From Prunus persica (lineage: Eukaryota > Streptophyta > Magnoliopsida > Rosales > Rosaceae), in NCBI RefSeq assembly GCF_000346465.2, contig NC_034010.1, positions 29,676,787 through 29,740,786 of the forward strand: a stretch of 64,000 bases of DNA. Reading direction: 5' to 3'. Position 1 is the stretch's first letter. Every line of letters begins with the position of its first letter. This document shows positions 12,170 through 23,871 of the stretch, in pieces. Under the pieces are notes generated by a model. That model saw only the letters and a list, made by a program, of their open reading frames with translations, ran no database searches and was not told where the DNA came from. The position numbers and the translations under genes were made by a program.

Positions 12170-14790
12170 GATTGAAGAAAGTATCTTCTCAGCCACGCGG
12201 TTGCTTTCTGGTAATTGGAAGTGTTGATTGATGGATTATCCTAACCAATGGTGTTAGCAAACGTAAGCCACTCTCCATTTCATGCCTTGTGGACCTCTCT
12301 TATCTTCTTTCTTTCCCATCTCTACAACAAAGACAAAGACTTGCATACAATTTGGCTTGTGTGCTTCTCTTGGGTGGATAATAATAAAAGTACATACAAT
12401 ACAAATAGTGTTTGAAAAGAAGAAACTTGAACCTGATGATGAGCTAGCCGCTTAGTTTAGCTTAGGTGTCAACTTTCTTTTTTGACAATTCATGCCACTT
12501 TCTTGACTCCTGAGTTGAGTGTAACGTTAAATTTGCAAATTATAGTATTTGTAAAGTAATCATACTATCTGTATAAAAACCAAAAATAATACGTACCATG
12601 TATTATACAAGAAATTTGTCATCGTATGTAGAATTGATGGTCGCACTTTTGTCATGATATAGGTTTTACTTTAATTTAGATGAACAACAAACCATCATGA
12701 CTACTTACGCAGCGGATGAGGATCAATTTGCGTCGCCTAATATCGACAAACGAAATGCTCAATTGTCAAGTTAAATCATAGGAAAAAGGCAATGGCTTTT
12801 TTTCATTTCAAGCCAATCATACAAGTGGGGCTTTGCACAAAGTGACCTCACTCTCCAGTTTGGTTTCTAGTGTTATATTTTATTTATTTATTGCAATTTG
12901 GTCTCTCGTCTTTAGCTTGATCCAGTACAAGTTGATGGGTCAATTCTTAGGTCCAATCTTTTTCAGGGCTTGTTCACTATTGTTGTCATTTACTTGACTG
13001 ATTTGGGGTGACTTGGTTTTTATGCAGTTTCATTCATGGTTGGTGTGCTGTGCTGTCATCTAAAACCCTACTCTGACGTGCTCTCAGCTCATTCATTCAT
13101 GAATCAAACTGTGAGGTTGAGAGATGCCTGCCTGCCTGCGTGGCTTGTGGGATTAGGCCACGCTTGCACGCCACGGTACCCCTTTAATTTGAAATCAAAG
13201 TGTGTGAGAGTTTATGCATTAATTTGGTTCCAAATTTCCAAATAAAACAAGTAAGCAGAAGAACCCTAATTTCCATAGGCCGAACTAGCGGTTCATTCAT
13301 GTCGTCTGAGTATTGAACATGTTGGGACAAGAAGTTTGTTGTCCAGGATACTTGGCTTGGCTGGCTGCATTTCGTTTCGTGTGAGTGAGGCCTGATAAGA
13401 TAAGCATAATAAAGATTAAAGCATTCTCTCCTACCCAAACTCTGCCTGTGAAAACGACCCAATAGTTTGTCTTAAACGACCATGATTACCCATATTTTCT
13501 TCTTTTCGTTCGGGTAAGTCTCTGATGTGGTATGTGTGTGTGGATAACCTTACCAAATTCATGCTGGTCTTGGCTTGGTGTTTAGGTGCTTTATAATGAC
13601 ACGTTTTAGAAAACGATTCGTGCCAAATGTCTGCCTCTGCCGACGACAACTAGCAGGCAAAATTTTGGTGCCTAAAAATCTGGAGTGACTTGTGTGGTTG
13701 TCCAATCATTAGGAAGAAGGGATTAAATCGCTGTCGTTGTTGTATGGTTTCAAGTTTCAACATCACCAATTCACTCTTCCTTGGTCACCGTAGGTTGACA
13801 TTTAAGTTTTTGATTCCTTACGTTGTCCCTTAAGCTCAAAATATCTCTACAGTCACTTCTTGTGTGCTTCTCTAATCCATTTTTATGTTCTTTGATTATT
13901 ATTATTATCTTCAAATTCCAATCTGACAAAAGAAAATTGCTGAAAGGCAAACACTAAACAGAGGGAAACTTGCAATTTAGCAAAACCCAGAAAGAGCAAA
14001 GATATACTGCTACTATCCTAATGGATCAAAGAATAATAAACGAGCCCAATATCAAATGCCCATTAGACCAACCCACTATCATTTCAACCTTATTTGTTTT
14101 TCGTCCCATTTTCGGCCGAATATTATAAATTGGCCTCTGATGCTTTTGGTGTGTTAGCCCAACTAGAGAGAAGACTAGAGAGACAGATTTTTTTTTAAAA
14201 TTTTTTTTTCAAAGAGATAGACTTTGTGTCCGTTTTGCATTGATTTTTTGGGGTGATAAGTTTTTTTCTTTATAAAAAAAATTGGGAAGCTCAACCTGTT
14301 TGGTAACCTATGAGGAAATCACTTATTGTTAAAAATTATTGTGGAAAACAATAATAAGAGAAAGCAACTAATGAGCTACTTTCATTTTCTAATTATACTT
14401 CAATCAGATTTAAGAAGGCATTGTGTTTTAATGAATTTTATAAACTATTTTCTCTCACAGCAAATTTAACAACGATTATTTTCATAGCACATTAATGCGA
14501 AACTAGCCTTAAAAGAATTAGAATGCTATGATTCAATAACATACTTGGCCACTATATGTAAGTCATGACTACCTACAATGATTTCACAATCTAACATATC
14601 CACTAAAATATACCATGCACTGCCCTACACTACTAATTCTCTTTCTTTTTATTCTTTTTAATAAGATAATATATGACTGTGGAAATCAAAGATGATAGTC
14701 ATAAATAATAAGGATCCAGATCCAACGGTAGACGTTGACTCTGTTGTTAAATTAATCAGATATTAATAATAGGGTAAGTGAGTGTTAAGT
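12170..14790. other. Intergenic stretch, no supportable gene
   Basis: Beyond the HD-Zip promoter there are only short unrelated open frames. The segment about 14200-14520 contains homopolymer T runs and a GTTTGGTAACC motif of the kind found at hAT-type MITE ends, but I could not pair it with a convincing opposite end. Confidence 0.5.
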
Positions 14791-14797
14791 GTGCGCC

Positions 14798-14805
14798 TAT
14801 ATAAA
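14798..14805 (+). promoter_or_regulatory. Putative TATA box of pri-miR166
   Basis: TATATAAA lies about 390 bp before the MIR166 hairpin on the same strand, followed about 30 bp later by a purine-rich start region. Plant MIR genes are Pol II transcribed with TATA boxes. The link is positional. Confidence 0.55.
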
Positions 14806-15188
14806 CATTAGTGTGAGCGACAAAAGCAGCCCACCCTAACCCTACAGCTGGTTCCAGAAATCAACACGATCGACTAGTACCGGACCCATGCACTGTCTCT
14901 CTCTCTCTCTGTCTATGCAGCCCTTCTTTTTTCTTTTCTTTCTCGTAAAGTAAGTAAACCAAATGATTATATATTTATTTATATATGACGTACCACACAA
15001 ACCCCAATATAATTTATAGTTAACCTATTTCATTCCATACAAGAAATATGCTTTATTTACCCTTTGCCTCTTTGGTTTGGATTAACACAACAGATGAAGA
15101 ACAACCCTGGACAAGAGCCGAGTTGCAGATTGATGAGATGATGATGATGACGATGACGATGAATTGGAGTTTATGTAAAGGAAGCATG

Positions 15189-15350
15189 TCCTTTTGAGGG
15201 GAATGTTGTCTGGCACGAGGCCACCAATCTTGGTTCCTTCCAAATTTCAATCCATACCGATCTTTGATCAGAATTTACGTTCTACGTACAGACGCTCAGG
15301 GACTGTGTATGTTAGTGTCCTCGGACCAGGCTTCATTCCCCTCAATTCAC
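15189..15350 (+). ncRNA. MIR166: MIR166 precursor hairpin
   Basis: The 3' arm at 15321-15341 matches the conserved miR166 sequence (starts TCGGACCAGGC, ends TTCATTCCCC). The 5' arm at 15200-15220 matches the miR166 star form (GGAATGTTGTCTGGC then acgagg, with A where most copies have T). Flanks extend the stem: TTTTGAGGGGAATG on the left pairs with CATTCCCCTCAATT on the right. The terminal loop region of about 100 nt is within the range for MIR166 genes. miR166 directs cleavage of class III HD-Zip mRNAs controlling leaf polarity, vascular and meristem development. No competing reading frame is convincing. The primary transcript probably starts near 14830 and extends past 15400. Confidence 0.96.
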
Positions 15351-15559
15351 TGCTTTCATCTAATTTGCCAACACAGCAGTGTTCTTGATTATTTTCGCCA
15401 ATATTGGTATTCCGATCTACTGCGTGTGGCGGATCCATCGATCTCCAGGTGGGTTTGACTAATCCCAAAACTGTTTCTAATTTGAGATGTTGATCAACTA
15501 GCAGATTGGTGTAATGATATATGTATAGGGTCTGGAAAAGAAAAAACATTAATCATTTG

Positions 15560-18300
15560 CTTTTGACTTATGATTCATGTTTTCACTATAAATTTCATGT
15601 TTTCCACATTTGGATGTGAATTTCTGTCTGTCTTTTACTTTTTTGGTTCATCATTGGATAGAGTTTTCTCTTGACAACCCTAGGTTTTCCAATCTGTCTG
15701 ATATTGTCTTTGGTGTTAGCTATCTAGGGTTAAACCTCCTTGCTCTTTTTTGTTTCTTTTTTTATTAATAAATAATAGATCTCATGATTACTTTTCGTTT
15801 TCTTCTCAAACCTCCCTAGGGTTTGTTAAGAGCAAACAAATTTTGGGGTTTCATCTCTTGGATAATATCGATCCATTCAAAAACATTAAGCTAATTGGTT
15901 CGCTAAGATTAAGCTAATTGTTTGTTAATTAAATAATGATTTCAGCAGTTTATACTTGGTGGTAGTGGTAGTGGTAGTGGGGGGGTGGGATGGAGTTGCA
16001 GAGCTGTATCACAGTATAAGTATGATATTGATCTCCATCCCCTTTCAGCAGCTTTACTAATGTATTGATGTCAATATATTATTTGTTTAACTCCAATGTT
16101 TTGAGACTTTTATTGGAAAAGACTTGGATGGAGTTGCCGTAAAGATATATCCACACTCGCAGTGCGGACATATATTCTGTCGATTCTTTTTTATTGTGAT
16201 ACCGTTTCCTTTTGTAAAAGAGGGGCATCATCTTTCTTTCATGTCTTTTCGAAATCTTTCTTTTCGTTTCAGTGTTTTTTCTTGACAATGCCATCTATAT
16301 CCTCTACATATATACTTATCTATGTTATATACGTGTGTGTTCATGTGTCTGTAATGTATGGAGGGGAGGAGGGGTTTGAGGTTCAGCTTGAATACAGCAT
16401 GATCACACCATTTAGTTTTTTTCCTTATGATCTGTTTGAATCGAAGACATCCCCCCCTTTTGTTACAGATACAGATATAGATTGGCATGAGCTTATATTG
16501 CCTCCAATTCTGAGAATGCCGGTTTTTGCATTTTTAATTTCCATGTCCACATTTACTTAATTATTGTGAGTTGGGATATGGCTTTGCCTTGGATCATGTA
16601 TGCACATTCTCATTTTGTCATATATATATATATATACTACTTAGTACTGTTTAATGGCAGGGAGGGCCACGTGATTAGTAAAATAAACATTTGGTACATT
16701 TTATATATTATATATTATATGGTGAGAGTAGTGGGTTGCAGGTGTGCAATGTGCAATATTGTGCAATGTGCAATGTGCGAGACAAAGGACAGAACAAAAA
16801 AAGAAGAAGACGACTTTTATTTTCATTAGGTGGAACAGAAAGCGATCACTCTGGAAATGTTATGCAGGTTTTATATTGCCACCTGCAGTGAAGACGATGA
16901 AGCATCATGCCTTAACACTTCAAGACTCGCTTGTTTATTTATGAGGAGAATTACCTCTTATGTACTTCTTCATAGAGAAGTGATTCTGCAAGAAGTGTTT
17001 TTTGTCTCATCTAAAATCACTCTCAATTCATTCCGCTAAATATATAAAAGAATTTTTAATTTTTACAAAGCCAAATGTACAAGATTACCAGAAATTAACA
17101 ATTGGACTTGTTTTGGGATCAGCAAAAGCAATTTCTTTGCTGCTTTCATTAGTGTAAAGGTAAATTGCTAAGTTGTTTTTTAAGGATGGCTGGCAACGTT
17201 GCACACCAGACCAACCGACCAAATGCAGTAGGTTTAGTTGCTTTGCTCTCCATTACCTGTGAGTATGCAATACAATAATAAATGTAGTGACCATTTCACG
17301 AGAAGAGTTGCCAACCATTGGTGTTTGGCTTCGATTATATTAGGGTAGGGATAGGGAATAGGAAATCGGGCACGTGGACGGGGATGGGGATCGGGGTTGA
17401 GAAAATCAATTTTTTTAACTCATATAAATTAGTAGCTAGTTTATTAATTTTGTTAATCATCCCAAAATGTGTGTTTTGCCACTTTGAGGAAGGTGAATGA
17501 ATTTAAAATGTATTTGGAATAAGCATCTTGACAACTTGATTATAATATCACCCTCTAAATGAAGAGAAATTCTCATGTTACAAGAATATCATTGTGTTAT
17601 TAGTCGAAGATAACAAATCAATGATATCCTGTTATGAATAATTTTTTTTGCTCTAAATAGTCGATAACCTACCTTATACCCATCGAAATGTGAATGTACA
17701 ACAACATGAGCTGCTAGCTGTACGTTATTACATATGCATATAAATCTTATTAAGTTATTAGGCATGAGCTCATAATCAACTGTCTTTTTTCACTGCAGAT
17801 TTGGAGATCACAAAAGAAGAAGAAAAAAATTATCAGGGCAGCAAAAATAAACAAAAATCCTAGAATATCTAGTGTGGGGTGTCAAATCCTATGATAATAC
17901 CTAAATTTATACTTCTTGTTATTTTCTGAAAATAAATAATATATCATACAGGCCACAGCTAGTTGATATATGGCCGGCCCTTCAATTATAAAATTATATA
18001 AAAATGAAGTTGATTTAGATTTATTTATTAGTGTGATGAAGCAGATCATTGGCTAAAACACTCACATGGAATGGAATATTGTTTTTAATTAACCATATAT
18101 GGCCAGTAAATTGAGAAATTGACTGCACTGCATGACGCATGCATGCAATTTGCAATTTGCAAATGCAATGCAGTTAATATATAGACATATTAATAGAAGA
18201 GAATCACGTCAACACAAGACTACATACACACAGCTCATCATTTACCAAAATAAAACAAACACAACTCATTAATTTACACAAGGTGCAAATTAAATCCCTA
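15560..18300. other. Intergenic stretch, no supportable gene
   Basis: The first part is likely the 3' part of pri-miR166. A run of TGTGCAATG-type tandem words lies at 16743-16778 and a short (TA)n at about 16619-16636. Open frames here (up to 132 codons) are low-complexity and show no domain. Confidence 0.5.
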
Positions 18301-18370
18301 ATTTCTAAATTTTAACCGTAAAAGCCCGAAATGGAAGGAGCCATCTCATTACACCACATTTCTCCTCTCT

Positions 18371-18372
<2 letters not shown>

Positions 18373-18420
<48 letters not shown>
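18373..18420. repeat. (TC)n microsatellite, about 24 units
   Basis: Uninterrupted TC run in the region that probably forms the promoter or 5' leader of the seven-pass membrane protein gene. CT-rich tracts are common in plant leaders. It should be highly polymorphic. Confidence 0.9.
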
Positions 18421-18425
<5 letters not shown>

Positions 18426-18956
18426 GGTCTTTCTATCTAAAGTACTAAACCCCAAATCATCGCTCTTCCTTTTGTTGCAGCTGTCCAACCAGCCTGTTTC
18501 CCGCCGGTAGGGAATAGGGGAGAGAAAATAAGTCTCTACCCTTCTCTCCCCAACTCCTTTTCCGACGTACCCCGCCCTCCATCCAATGCCCTCCTCCTCC
18601 TCCTCCAACATTCCCAATAACTCACATCATCATCATTTCAATACTACTATTTCCATTCCATGCATAATCTCCGGTCCCACCACCTTCCGCCGCCTTTCTC
18701 ACCTCCACGGCCGCCATCAATATTGCCGCCCTTACTTTTGTACAACCTCAGTATTCATCATATCTTCCTCCGCTTCTCTTTTACCATAGCCGTGGTTAGG
18801 TAGCAATATTTTAATATCGATATCCATATCGATATACAAAAATATCCCTACGATCTCATCCTTCGATACATTCGACATCGATATATACACACAAAAGGAG
18901 GACGTACCTACAAACCAAATATATTGCCGATCATCAGAGAGAGATCGACATAGTTC

Positions 18957-19016
18957 TTTGATTAATTAATTAATTAATTTTTTTTATTAAAAAAATTAGT
19001 TAATTAATTAATCAAA
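18957..19016 (+). promoter_or_regulatory. 28-bp stem, 4-nt loop hairpin just before a start codon
   Basis: The arms 18957-18984 (TTTGATTAATTAATT...) and 18989-19016 (...AATTAATTAATCAAA) are complementary over 28 bp with a single T-G pair (G-U in RNA). The loop is TATT. It lies 22 bases upstream of the ATG at 19039. If it is in the mature leader it would be an obstacle to ribosome scanning; otherwise it could be the remnant of a small palindromic insertion. Confidence 0.7.
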
Positions 19017-19038
19017 ACGAATCGCTCTCGCTCTCTCG

Positions 19039-20004
19039 ATGTTCTTCATTCCCAGAATACCATTCCTAGACTCCGCCTTAGACCTTGCCACCCTGCTCTT
19101 CATCTCCGCCCTCATCATCCTCTCCCTCCTCTCCCTCTGCTTCATCTTCCACCTCTGCTTCAAGTCCCGCACCGCTCTCCATCTCCAACACTTCAACTCC
19201 CTCTGGACCGTCCGATTCCTCCTCGTCCTCTTCGTCATCTTCTGGTCCCTCAACGAGCTCCTCCGTATCCCCACCCTCCGCCGCACCTACCTCTACCCTT
19301 TCTTCTCCACCCTCGCCCCCTTCGAGGAGCCCCACTTCTGCAAAATCCATGTGGCTCTCTCCCTGGGGTTTTTCGAGCCCGCCTTCTTGGTCACCCTCCT
19401 CTTCCTCGTCGACGTCTCCATCGAGAAAAAGACCCCCAATGCCTTCTGGGCCATTGCCTTCGTCCTCGCCACCTGTCTCCCCATGGCTCTGGTCCAAGTT
19501 ATCTTCTTGTTCTTCAACCCCTTTCAGAAGCTCCGCCTCCCCGTGCCCGACTTTTTCGTGCGGAGCTATGTCGTCAGCAAGAGCGAGTTGGGGATCAGCA
19601 TGGTGTCCTGCGCGTACCCTTTGTTGAACACCATCATGTTCGGTTCGTTTGGGGCTGCGTACTCGCTCTGGTTTTTGTTTTCGTGCTGGAAGGTTTTGTC
19701 TTTGGTGATCAACAAAGGGCTGAGGACGCGCATTTACACCCTGGCAGCCACGGTACTGGTGCCGTTGCCGCTGCAGATCATTTTCATGGGGCTGAGCAAT
19801 TTTTGGAAGCCGGACCACCCGGCCTTCGCCGCAGTCTCCTTCGTTGCGTTTCTCGCCACGCTCACATGCGCCGCGGTGGGGGAGGGCATTTTGGTCATTA
19901 AACCCATCGGTGACTCCTTGGCGGCCGGAGGAGATGCTTGCCGGTGGAATAGGGAGAAAAAACCGGCGGAGGTCGCGGATAGTGGAGATAAGTGTGCCGT
20001 CTGA
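19039..20004 (+). CDS. Intronless multi-pass (about seven) membrane protein
   Basis: A 321-residue protein with about seven hydrophobic spans: near residues 14-40, 58-75, 102-126, 134-157, 186-216, 234-252 and 264-285. Charged loops lie between and a hydrophilic, Lys/Asp-containing tail ends it. I recognise it only as a plant-specific membrane family without an assigned activity; I see no kinase, transporter or receptor motif. Codon use is strongly C-ending in the first half (CTC, TTC, TCC), unlike the rest of the window, and this leaves long accidental open frames on the other strand and in another frame. The start is the first ATG after a hairpin-bearing leader. An unrelated short open frame in the leader (about 18586-18789, Ser/His-rich) could act as a uORF. 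Confidence 0.85.
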   Translation: MFFIPRIPFLDSALDLATLLFISALIILSLLSLCFIFHLCFKSRTALHLQHFNSLWTVRFLLVLFVIFWSLNELLRIPTLRRTYLYPFFSTLAPFEEPHFCKIHVALSLGFFEPAFLVTLLFLVDVSIEKKTPNAFWAIAFVLATCLPMALVQVIFLFFNPFQKLRLPVPDFFVRSYVVSKSELGISMVSCAYPLLNTIMFGSFGAAYSLWFLFSCWKVLSLVINKGLRTRIYTLAATVLVPLPLQIIFMGLSNFWKPDHPAFAAVSFVAFLATLTCAAVGEGILVIKPIGDSLAAGGDACRWNREKKPAEVADSGDKCAV

Positions 20005-20375
20005 TTAAGGGAACTAATGATTCATCATTGGATATTCCTCAACGTACGGTTACGATCGACGAAGAAGAAGATGATGTTCTAGTTAGAATTATGAGGGCCT
20101 TTCGGTCACTTGTCACCATGCAATAAATTTTTTTCCTTTTTCGGGTAAGTACACAACATGGAAGGAAGCAATTGCAAGGGAGGAAAATGTGAAGCTAGTG
20201 CGTATGTTTGATGTTTTCCTTTCTTCCCCTCTAGATTTTATATAGATTTTTTCTTTTCATTCTTCTTTTTTGGCTAAATTACTGCAAACTGTGATGATGA
20301 AATGAGAAAAAATCACGTGCGATACCCTTTTATCCTTCAAGTTTTCATGCTTGTTCTTATTCCAATGTTTTATTT

Positions 20376-20408
<33 letters not shown>
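20376..20408. repeat. (TA)n(TG)n compound microsatellite
   Basis: About eight TA units run directly into seven TG units, downstream of the membrane protein gene. Confidence 0.85.
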
Positions 20409-20680
20409 TAGATTGGCACTCCGGAAACGTAGCAGTTTTTGTGTCATGGTTATATGGGTGGAATGATCTGAAAACAATTGATGCTGTTGTTGTTGTTGTT
20501 TATAATGAGATTGAATTACTGGAGTTACTGAATTAAATGGATTGTTTGAAATTCATGCAAATCATCTTTAACTTTCTTTGAATTTATTGTCTTTTCTTTT
20601 TTTGGGTCTAGGAAGTCCTTATTATATATGAAAAATTGAAATCAGTCTTTTGCAATGAATCCGAGAGTATTTAAAGTTTG

Positions 20681-20870
20681 TTTGGTAACCATTTCGTTTT
20701 TAGTTCTCAGTTTCGTATTAGAGAGATAGAGGGAAAATATATGGGAGAAATTAGGGATATAGAATGGTGGAGATATAATAATAAATAATAGTGGCAGGAA
20801 TGTGAAAGAAATGTTTATGAAATTATACACAGAATTAAAACTCAAAATCAAAACCGAAATGTTTCTTTGT
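20681..20870. mobile_element. Possible hAT-type MITE remnant
   Basis: The left end TTTGGTAACCATTTCGTTTT and the right end AAAACCGAAATGTTTCTTTG are imperfect inverted repeats (the complement of the right begins CAAAGAAACATTTCGGTTTT). GTTTGGTAACCA ends are common in hAT-type MITEs. I could not settle a target duplication. Confidence 0.4.
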
Positions 20871-21246
20871 AATGAACCCTAATTTACTTGCATGTTCTCT
20901 TTTTGTTCTCATAATATTTTATTTTCCACATCATGAATTCCAGTTCAAGCCCATTGAAATACTCTTCTTTTTCTGGGCCTGGTGATGCTTTTTTCACCAC
21001 TGGCCTCAGATTGGACTTCTCCAAATCCATATGTGGTGTCTTTGTGCTATCCAGCCCAACAATTTAAACTTGGAGATACCCTACCAGTAACTACCATGCA
21101 GCAACCTGCCTCGAAAAAATGGGGTTTAGACTGCTGCCTCAAAATCTACTTGATCTTCAATGTCCAGCCATATTTTTGTACCATGGACCATCTTTCATGA
21201 TTCATGAATCATGAACATAATAAAGCAAAAAAACATATATATATAT

Positions 21247-21426
21247 CAGTCCTGATCTCTTGGACTACAGGTGTCCAAGAGATTTGTGGTCACTCACCGT
21301 TGGATATAAATTTAACGATTCACTCACTCTTGCACTCCTTTTAAGAAATTTTTTTGAACCATTGAATTAATATCCAACGGTGGGTGACCACAATCTCTTG
21401 GACTCCTGTGGTCCAAGAGATCGGGA

Positions 21427-21429
<3 letters not shown>
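21247..21429. mobile_element. Foldback MITE in an AT microsatellite
   Basis: Left arm CAGTCCTGATCTCTTGGAC... and right arm ...GTCCAAGAGATCGGGACTG are inverted repeats; pairing continues inward through GTGGTCACTCACCGTTGGATAT / ATATCCAACGGTGGGTGACCAC, giving arms of about 75 bp around a short centre. Both ends abut (AT)n, so a TA-type target duplication is likely but cannot be delimited. There is no coding capacity. Confidence 0.75.
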
Positions 21430-21459
<30 letters not shown>

Positions 21460-21460
<1 letters not shown>

Positions 21461-21546
21461 GTCTGAAAACCCACCTGAAAATCAAATGGTCCCCCCAACT
21501 CCGAAGGACCACCACCCACCTGAAAATCAAATGGTCTGAAAACCCA
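21460..21546. repeat. Nested short direct repeats
   Basis: A 21-bp word starting CCACCTGAAAATCAAATGG occurs at 21471-21491 and 21516-21536. A 14-bp word GGTCTGAAAACCCA brackets them at 21460-21473 and 21533-21546. The layout looks like a small local duplication or an uncharacterised element end. Confidence 0.7.
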
Positions 21547-23349
21547 AATTGGTTGCCTGTTATAATCAAGGTAGATGGCATTTAATTATGAAAAATACTC
21601 ATTGGCAGACAAGGAAACAAATAAACTTTTCTTATTAATACATAATTTTTTATATATCATAATTACCCCAAAACCAATCTTATTACCTGTCATTTTCAAA
21701 AATCCCGATCAGACAATTTCCTTTTTCTGAAAAACTAGTTGCATTTTGAAAACGTTGCCGTATTCTTGGAAGGACATTGTGTATCTAAGAAGTTGGAGAG
21801 AGAGGCAGGCTGCCAGTGCCAAGCAAACAAAAGAAGAAAGGAGAGAGAGAAAAAGCAAAAGGCCTACTCAATTCTGTTTCCATAGATGCTCTGTCGACAG
21901 ACACAATCAACTTTCCTTCCTTTCGTGAGTCTTTTGACCTAAAATAAATAAATAAACAAAAGAAGAAAGGAACCACACCCACCGGGCCACAGGGCCACAG
22001 CTAGCTAACCATTCCCATTTTGTGGGTCATTATTCAACGGCTATATCTCAAAAGTTCTTCTTTCAAGTTAGAATCCCATGCATCAACCTAATATTCAAAA
22101 CTGACGTAATAATCTCGCCATCTTGATCGCACGGTTCAGGATTCCCCGTTCAGGAAACTTGTGCATCAATCAATCGCATGCTTTTGTTAGTTGTGTGATT
22201 AAACAAAATTTTCCAAATAACAAGGGCCAAGATATTAGGAGCCCATGCATCTTTCTGGGCAATGTCACACTCCACAAAGTCATCACAATACCTTCCTTCA
22301 CAGCAATTTTTGCAGTAATATCTGGCACAGAATCCGCTCCTAGATTGAGGCTGGGGCTGGGCCCCATGTGGGGGTACTAGTAGCACTTGAAAAACTTTGG
22401 GTAGATTTGCTTTTTTCCTTTTTCACTACTCTATCTCTATGCTATGAATGTGTGTTTTTATTTTTATTTTAACAAAGCGATATTTTAACTATTTTAATGC
22501 ACGGGAAGGTGATTTAACGAGCTCGCGGACGCATCGACTTAGTCAAGGGTAACCCTCATTTGCATTTTCATAATTTTATTAGGGGTACAATTCACAAATA
22601 AAGGATAATTTCCAGAGAACAAATATACAAGCAAGCAATTGTTGACAAATTAAAAATTAATAATAAGAAGCTGACGTGACGCTCCCTGTCCCTGATGTAA
22701 ACAATGGAGAATTGTGACATGTTGGAGGCATGTGAGACGCTCACGTGACACCTCATTGTCGTCGGTCCCATGTAGCCGAAAAGGACCCCGCAAATTTGCT
22801 TTGCCAGAGAAGCGTTTGCTACTCGTCGTCATCCACGTGGCTTACCTGCTTCGCAAGATTGAATTCTTTGATTTTTCTTGGTGATGTTTTTCTATGCACG
22901 GTTGAAATTCTTCTATTTCCAGGTTATTTCTGACTGTATATTTATCAATAGATTCAATACTATAAATTAAAAAATGACGTTTGATATGATGAGATTATTT
23001 AGAATCCAGCTTTTATTTTATTTCCCAAAATATCCCTATTAAAGATAATGTCTGTTAACGTGTTGATTAATATTAGCTATAAGTATTAACAGTAGTAATT
23101 GTGAAATACGAGTGAGATGATAAGTTTTGAAAGAAACAAATTAATTTGGAAACTAACTATGAATTGTGGGAGTGCCAATAGTCCTTTTTTTAGCCTTTTA
23201 GCAGGCGTAGGAATTCTAGTTTTGGAAACCAAAAACAAAAAAGTCAAATTAAGTCCCAATATTTGTAACGTCTTGTAAGTTTTTCCAGCTGTGAAAACCT
23301 CCGAGAGAGCTTCGCAAACCATATATATATATATATCTTGGACGGCGAT

Positions 23350-23351
<2 letters not shown>

Positions 23352-23389
<38 letters not shown>
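23352..23389. repeat. (TC)n microsatellite, about 19 units
   Basis: Uninterrupted TC run about 200 bp upstream of the putative SAUR TATA box. Confidence 0.9.
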
Positions 23390-23396
<7 letters not shown>

Positions 23397-23554
23397 CATA
23401 AAGTCATAATTCGGAACCCACAGCCCATTTAGACGTGACTCTTTTTTCATTTTTCGTCTCTGGAAGAGGCTAGGTGAGAAGGAACCTTTGTGTATAAGGT
23501 AAGCAAACCCTAGAAACATCGTCACCCACATACAACCTCCACGCCTTTAAGCCT

Positions 23555-23565
23555 TATATAAATAG
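23555..23565 (+). promoter_or_regulatory. TATA box of the SAUR gene
   Basis: TATATAAATAG matches the plant TATA consensus. It predicts transcription start near 23595 and a leader of about 275 nt before the ATG at 23872, long enough to hold the two uORFs described separately. Confidence 0.7.
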
Positions 23566-23626
23566 CAAGCTCGCCCTCTCCAAAAACCTCTCACTTTATC
23601 TTTTTCTATTGTTCATCATCTCATAT

Positions 23627-23760
23627 ATGTGGGTTGTTGAATCTGATATTCATCTATCATGAGCAATATTCCAAGATCTCTAACCGACTCCGCCCTCACC
23701 CTCTTCAATCTTGCAATCTCTGCTTCTGATCCTTGGCCTTTTTCTTTCATCTTTTTATAA
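23627..23760 (+). promoter_or_regulatory. Two overlapping uORFs in the SAUR leader
   Basis: The first uORF is 23627-23662 (11 residues, ends TGA). The second is 23659-23760 (33 residues, starting MSNIPRSLTD). They share an ATGA overlap, in which the stop of the first overlaps the start of the second. Both lie between the predicted transcription start and the main ATG, so they could limit translation of the main frame. No conservation evidence is available here. Confidence 0.5.
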
Positions 23761-23871
23761 CCCACCAAGAAAATTCACTTCTGTTAGTCTTTCTTTAATT
23801 TTTCCACTAGACTCTATTAGCTAGGGTATTTTTGGTTTCTGGGTACGTAATCAATATTCTTGTGATCGGAA

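Larger units (their letters stand above)
20010..23540. other. Intergenic stretch with small repeats, no supportable gene
   Basis: Contains a (TA)n(TG)n microsatellite (20376-20408), a possible hAT-type MITE (20681-20870), a foldback element (21247-21429), a nested duplication (21460-21546) and a (TC)n run (23352-23389). Open frames are short and without domains. Confidence 0.55.

Noticed and set aside
16162..16560. 132-codon open frame downstream of MIR166
   Set aside because: Phe/Ser/Tyr-rich hydrophobic chance frame in AT-rich DNA without family motifs.
19078..19818. 246-residue antisense open frame and 180-residue plus-frame Ser-rich open frame
   Set aside because: Both are shadows of the membrane protein gene caused by C/T-rich codons; composition is low-complexity and they lack homology-like motifs.
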